DNA of 7,998 bases. It comes from Fidelibacterota bacterium (GTDB taxonomy: Bacteria; Fidelibacterota; BS150m-G59). The notes beneath the pieces were generated by a model that saw only the letters and a list, made by a program, of their open reading frames with translations, ran no database searches and was not told where the DNA came from. A program made the position numbers and the translations under genes. Each line of letters starts with the position of its first letter. Within the stretch, counting starts at the first letter, position 1. Location of the stretch: the NCBI GenBank assembly GCA_016784265.1, contig JADHUZ010000045.1:1-7998 (forward strand), read 5' to 3'. This document shows positions 1 through 5,100 of this stretch, piece after piece.

Positions 1-2010
1 TGCCTTAACGAGTGCTGGTATTGCTTTGGTTGTATTTTTAGCACCATACCAATGTTGTGCCAAATATAGAATTTTTCGCGGCGACTCATTAATAAACACC
101 GATTCACCAATTTCTGCAGCTATTGAATGGAGTTTACGCTTGTTTCGCATCAAAATAGTAGATTCCGTCGCATCGCGCACTGAGCCGTGAGCGAATTTTA
201 TTTCTTGTAAATTTTTTACTTCTTGCAAAAATCGTCTTTGTATCAACTGTTCTAATATCTCTGAAAATCCCAGAGTAAAATGTGCTTTATTATACATTTT
301 TTCTAATATTTTTTCCGGAAATTGATGTCCAATTATTGATGCAAATTGTATTAATTTTTTAGAATCCTTATGAAGTTTGTCGATTTTTTGTAACAATAAG
401 CCGTGTATTGTTTCCGGCACATGAAAACCTACTAATTTTGTGTCAAAATACAGCACACCTTCAAAATCTTCAACGAAACCATTGTCTCGTAGTGAATATG
501 TTATTTCGGCTAAAAACAAAGGATTGCCTTCAGATTTTTCAAATAAAACTTTCGACGATATATTATCGATAAAAACTTTCTTCTGTAAAAGTATTGGATA
601 AAATTGCTCACATTCGCTTTGTGTAAAAGGTTTTAAAGGCACCTTTTTGGTTTCGATGCCTGATTTTTCTGTGATAGAAAGAAATTCGCTTTCTATCTTT
701 TCTCTGCGCGATGTCGTGATAAACAAAATATTTTTTGTTTCGTACACTGATTGCATTAAAGACACAAAATGCGAAAAAAATCTTGCCGTTGCCACATGAA
801 TATCTTCCACAACACAAAGAATCGGCAAATCCCGGTTCTCAGATGCCATAATTTGCAAAAAAGATTGCAATGTTATTTGAACTTCGTCAGCAAGGCGGTT
901 GATTTCCCAGTCACTTGTTTTTTGGATTCCTTCTGGTAGATCGAGCAAAAATTGAATTATTGCCCGCTGTTGAATCATCCGCTCTTTAAATTCTGGCTGT
1001 TTCACGGAAGAAATCCAATGCTCCAGAGCAGAAGATAAATTTTCAATTTTAGTGGAATCCTGCAAAAAAGATTTCATCCAGCGGCGGAATACCGGAAATG
1101 GAGATGAATAAAATGATGGGAATTCAGCGAACAAAACATGCTGACCCCTCGCGTTACCGTAAAACTCACTAATTGCCGTTTTGATTAATTTCGATTTGCC
1201 GAGCCCCACGTCAGCAGAAATGTGCAAATGACGAATATCGCCGGGGGTTTGTAAAAAATTCAGGCTTTGTGCAAGAGGCTCTGTTTTACCAACAAGTTTC
1301 TTTATGTCCAAATTGTGAAACTTCTCTTCGTTGGAATGATTTTTTTTGATTGAAATTGCCCGAAAAACACTCACGGGATCAGATTTCCCTTTTACTGTTA
1401 TCGGCTCTTGTTTTTCATATATCACTGTGTTGTGAGTGCGATCTCTCGTTTCTTCCGAGACTAAAATAGTGTTTACTTCTGCTGAAGATTCTAATCTTTG
1501 CGTAAGATTGACAGCATCACCCATCACAGTCCAATCCCCTTCACGCTTGCCGCCAACTTTACCGGTAACAACCAAGCCCGTGTTTATACCAATTCGAACA
1601 GCAAGGGATAAACCCTGTTTTTCCAAAATCTCATTTACTTGTTTCATCGTTTCTAACATATCAAATCCTGCACGAATCGCTTGTTCCGTGCTGTGTTCAT
1701 CGGATCCTTTCCCGCCGAAAAGCGCCATAATTGCATCACCGATGTATTTATCAACAAACCCTTTGTATCTGTGAATATCCTCTGTCAGCGCTCGAAACGT
1801 GCTGTCAATGATAAATTTTATCTGTTCGGGATCCAATTTCTCGCTCATTGCGGTAAATCCCTTGATGTCTAAAAAAAGGATGGTGATATCTCGCCGTTCT
1901 CCTTCTTCCAGCGTGAGACTTTTAATGGATGTTGGGTCATCCTGCTTCTGAACCTTTTGCTGATTAATCTTCAGCTGCGCGCGTAAACTATCTAACCAAT
2001 CCTTTGTCAT
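1..2010 (-). CDS. Class IIIb adenylate/guanylate cyclase fused to AAA_16/STAND-type ATPase (C-terminus beyond window)
   Basis: I translated the minus strand from the ATG at 2010: 670 codons without a stop, open at the window edge. Residues about 38-210 are a class III nucleotidyl cyclase domain, which makes cAMP (or cGMP) from the NTP. Visible catalytic residues are metal-binding D48 (FLDIKGFT) and D92 (KYIGDAIMALFG), purine-site K88 and T161 (DWTVMGDAVN), and transition-state N168 and R172. Thr in place of the usual Asp is the class IIIb signature; some members of that class are bicarbonate-stimulated. Residues about 238 onward form a P-loop ATPase: Walker A at 266-273 (ADVGLGKS, Ala replacing the first Gly), Walker B LPILCVVED at 395-403, ITTSR at 431-435 and GNPLFL at 495-500, typical of AAA_16 proteins. 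The family usually continues into TPR repeats, presumably off-window. No signal peptide or membrane segment is seen, so it is probably cytosolic. With one catalytic domain it should work as a homodimer. In-frame TAG lies three codons upstream of the ATG. Whether it makes cAMP or cGMP, and its ligand, are not shown. Confidence 0.93.
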   Translation of the reverse strand, partial: MTKDWLDSLRAQLKINQQKVQKQDDPTSIKSLTLEEGERRDITILFLDIKGFTAMSEKLDPEQIKFIIDSTFRALTEDIHRYKGFVDKYIGDAIMALFGGKGSDEHSTEQAIRAGFDMLETMKQVNEILEKQGLSLAVRIGINTGLVVTGKVGGKREGDWTVMGDAVNLTQRLESSAEVNTILVSEETRDRTHNTVIYEKQEPITVKGKSDPVSVFRAISIKKNHSNEEKFHNLDIKKLVGKTEPLAQSLNFLQTPGDIRHLHISADVGLGKSKLIKTAISEFYGNARGQHVLFAEFPSFYSSPFPVFRRWMKSFLQDSTKIENLSSALEHWISSVKQPEFKERMIQQRAIIQFLLDLPEGIQKTSDWEINRLADEVQITLQSFLQIMASENRDLPILCVVEDIHVATARFFSHFVSLMQSVYETKNILFITTSRREKIESEFLSITEKSGIETKKVPLKPFTQSECEQFYPILLQKKVFIDNISSKVLFEKSEGNPLFLAEITYSLRDNGFVEDFEGVLYFDTKLVGFHVPETIHGLLLQKIDKLHKDSKKLIQFASIIGHQFPEKILEKMYNKAHFTLGFSEILEQLIQRRFLQEVKNLQEIKFAHGSVRDATESTILMRNKRKLHSIAAEIGESVFINESPRKILYLAQHWYGAKNTTKAIPALVKA

Positions 2011-2024
2011 GGGTCGCTAAGTTA

Positions 2025-2028
2025 CTCC
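2025..2028 (-). promoter_or_regulatory. Possible Shine-Dalgarno GGAG at unusually long spacing
   Basis: On the minus strand the leader reads TTGGAGTAACTTAGCGACCC before the ATG at 2010. GGAG is the only SD-like motif, with 14 nt between it and the ATG, longer than the usual 5-10. The in-frame TAG three codons upstream rules out an earlier start, and no good later ATG or GTG fits better. Initiation may therefore be weakly SD-dependent, as in many FCB bacteria. Confidence 0.35.
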
Positions 2029-2030
2029 AA

Positions 2031-2070
2031 TATTGCAATTCCACAGAACAATGTTCTGCGTTTTGCAATA
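2031..2070. promoter_or_regulatory. 40-bp nested inverted repeat upstream of the cyclase gene (candidate operator or 5'-leader hairpin)
   Basis: The outer arms are TATTGCAA (2031-2038) and TTGCAATA (2063-2070), an exact 8-bp inverted repeat. Nested nearly concentrically is CAGAACA (2044-2050), one base, then TGTTCTG (2052-2058), an exact 7-bp inverted repeat. As minus-strand RNA it would fold into about 8 inner pairs (one G-U) and 8 outer pairs separated by a 2/3-nt internal loop. It begins at the end of the upstream terminator's T-run and ends 2 nt before the GGAG. It could be the operator of a dimeric regulator of the cyclase gene, a leader hairpin affecting translation, or a secondary part of the terminator. 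I could not identify convincing -35/-10 elements. Confidence 0.5.
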
Positions 2071-2100
2071 AAAAAGGCGTGTAGGAAATACACGCCTTTT
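2070..2100 (-). terminator. Rho-independent terminator of the surface-protein gene
   Basis: The arms 2089-2100 and 2072-2083 form a perfect 12-bp stem (AAAAGGCGTGTA paired with TACACGCCTTTT) around a 5-nt loop. On the minus strand the GC-rich stem is followed by TTTTTT at 2075-2070, the classic intrinsic terminator layout. It lies 23 bp past the TAA at 2124-2126 and 60 bp before the cyclase ATG, so most adhesin transcripts should end here. On the plus strand only four T's follow and no plus-strand gene exists, so I assign it to the minus strand. Confidence 0.92.
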
Positions 2101-2123
2101 AAGTCGTCGCTCCATTTTATCTT

Positions 2124-5100
2124 TTAGCGAATGAAGACCATTTTTTTCGCCTGATGAAAACTCGCTGTTTGAATACGGTAAAAATAGATGCCGCTTGACA
2201 CCTGTTTTCCATATTGATTCAATCCACCCCATTTTACAGAATGATAATTCGCTTTAAGTTTTTTGTCGATTAGCGTTGAAACTTCGCGCCCCAAAACATC
2301 ATAAATTACCATTTTCACATGAGTTTCTTCCGGAATAGCAAATTCAATCACTGTTTCCGGATTGAATGGATTCGGATAGTTTTGCGAAAGCTCAAAATCG
2401 GACGGAATATTCGTAGAATTGATACGAGCAAATGCCGCACCCAATCCTTCAAAAGCCGGTGCTGAAATTTCTTCTCCGTCTTTGCCAAGCCATTGAACTT
2501 CCACATTACGAATTTCCATTTCTTCGCTACAATCCCAGACTTTCACGGCAATTGGATTGTGTTCCGCAAAACCGCTTGTTTCTCCATCGTCTTGCGATGC
2601 AACAATCCAAAAATCTCCGGTCACAATCTCCTCTGTCACCAGCGATGAACCAACACAGTGCTTGCCATCAAACAGTGCAATTTCATCACCATCTTCCATA
2701 ATGTTTCCATCAATGAACGCATCTACGATATAGATGCCCATCGGCTTGAACGGATTTCCCGAATAAATGGGCTCAAAATGAACCCCACGCACCGGATTTG
2801 ATGAAGCTACGCTCGCTTTTGCTGCCTCTCCTTCATCAAGAAACCATTCAATTTCACCGCTGACTTTTATATAATATCCCTCACCAGCGTCAAAATTGCC
2901 GATGCCGTTTATCCACGAGCCCATAAACTCCTGAATCCTGGCACCACTTTCATTGATTACGGTAATAAGCAGACCAGCATCAATTAAAGGTTGAACGGCA
3001 CTCATCGCATCTTGAGGACGCGATAGCGGATATCCTACGATATTCCAACCAGCCCCTAATTGCACTGGTGCAGGACACTCTGCCCGCACACCTTCTACAA
3101 CCAAATCAATATCCCCGGTGGTTTTGATATAATAACCCTCAGAAAATTCAAAATCACCGATGCCGTTTATCCACGAACCCATAAACTCCTGAATTCTAGC
3201 ACCACTTTCATCAATAACCGTTGTCAAAACACCTCCATCAATCAGCGGTTGGACAATGCTTAGCAAGTCGGGATTGTTCGGAATTGTAAAAGCCGAGAAG
3301 ATATTCCAGCCTGCTGACAGTGGAATCACTTGCGTAACTCGTGAAATTGCTTCCACGGTAACAGAATAATGTCCATTTGGTTCGAATTGCACCGATGTAA
3401 AACTTTCACCACCATTTGAAACGTAAAGAGCGCTTATGTCGGTGATTTCGAGTTTCTCATTTTGATCCCATATTTTCAGCGATGCGTCATTTCCAGCGAT
3501 GAATCCATTCCCGCTACCACTATCCATAGAAGATTGCACTTCTAACGGAACCTCTATGGAAATTTCAGATTCCACAACTCCATGCCCGACACAAAGATCG
3601 CCATCAAAAATTGCAATTTCATCATGCGGCTGCAGGTTGATTGTATCAAGTGTTGCTCCTGTAAAAGAAAATAGCATTGGATTGTAAACGCTACCACCTT
3701 CGTGCGCTGGCGTAAAATACGGGACTAAAACGGTGATTGCATCTGTTGATTCTCCGCCATCAGCATCCAAAACCGTCAGCAGTATTTCATATAATTCGCC
3801 TCGCGGCAAAGATATCACAACCGTGGCGCCATCATAAAAATTCTCGCCACAAGACCAGAGATAATTTGCAATTTCGCCTTCGATATCATACGAGGCAGAA
3901 CCATCTAAGATAATTTCCGCAAAATCAGTAACATCAGCATAAACGATTTGATTTTCTCCTGCGTGTGCTACCGGCAAATCATTGACCGAATTGACGCTGA
4001 CAAAAAGCGTGTCTATAATCGATTCCAATCCATCGCTCGCTTCCAACACAATTTCCGCGGTGCCGTATTGATTTTCTAAGAATGTCAATATGATCCACCG
4101 TTCAAAATCAATTTCGACCGCCAATAGACTTTCGTTATTGTTGTTCCAATTGAAATTCAATGGCGCTCCTTCCGGATCACTAAAAATATCACTCAGATTG
4201 GCAACAACGATGGATTCGCTGTCTTCATCTACAGATATATCTACTGTCGGCGCAGAGACAACTGGCGCGCCGTTGGTTTCAACAACCGTGATAACGGATT
4301 CTCCAGACAAAACAAATTCGCCATCATCAGCAATAAATGTCAAATTTGCCGTGCCTGTTTGGTTCGGTGACGGTGAAACATACACATTATGATCTAAATC
4401 CATCGTCACTTGGAGCAACGAATCGTTGTCGTTTTCAATGGTATAGTTGAAATCGTCTTCGACATCATAAAAAATATCATCCAGATTTTTAAATATAAAA
4501 GCCTGTGAATTCATCAACACCGTTGCGTGAGAAAATTGCCCAATTTGAACAGGCGCATCGTTGATTGGATTTACGACCAATTGAAATATTTCGCTCCCAA
4601 TAGTGCGTGCCATTTCATCGTCGGCGGTAACGGCAACTTCTACCGTGCCGAACCAGTTTTCATTCGGCGCGATTGTCATCTGCATCATAGTATCATCAAA
4701 AATGATGGTTACAAATTCGTTTCCGGTAGATGCGCCGAAAGTCAAATTTTCGTTGTCAATATCCTCTACAAAAAACGATACCACCAAAGATTCATCCTCG
4801 TTCATAGATTGATCTTCGATGGGCGCAAAAATGGGTGCATCGTTTACAGATTCGATAATAATTTCAACCGTTGAAATATCTGAATATAATTCTCCGTCAA
4901 AGGCTTGATAGGTCAACATGTCGTAGCCAAAAAAATCAGATTCCGGATAGAAAAAACCAGATTCAAAAACACCATTAGATACGCTATCCACTACGATATA
5001 AGTCAATATATCGCCATCAACATCGCTCGCCGAAAAAACGATCTCGACAGGCGTATCTTCCGGTGTTGAGATAGATATATTTTCCGAGTTTGGCGCATCG

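Noticed and set aside
608..817. 69-codon minus-strand ORF
   Set aside because: It is in another frame inside the cyclase/ATPase gene, over the Walker B region, which is clearly coding in the main frame.
1436..1774. 112-codon plus-strand ORF
   Set aside because: It lies antisense to the cyclase catalytic domain, whose conserved motifs are on the minus strand, and has no recognisable motif or leader.
2044..2058. LexA/SOS box reading of GAAC-AAT-GTTC
   Set aside because: The Gram-positive-type SOS box has four bases between GAAC and GTTC; here there are three, and neither neighbour is an SOS gene.
2010..2124. Adhesin and cyclase as one operon
   Set aside because: A strong intrinsic terminator with a 12-bp perfect stem lies between them, so co-transcription should be at most read-through.
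2017..2232. 71-codon minus-strand ORF spanning the intergenic gap
   Set aside because: It overlaps the sorting domain in another frame, then reads through the terminator and palindrome. Its sequence is basic and without motif.
4527..4874. 115-codon plus-strand ORF
   Set aside because: It is antisense to cadherin-like repeats. Open antisense frames are expected from the biased codon and amino-acid use of the repeats.
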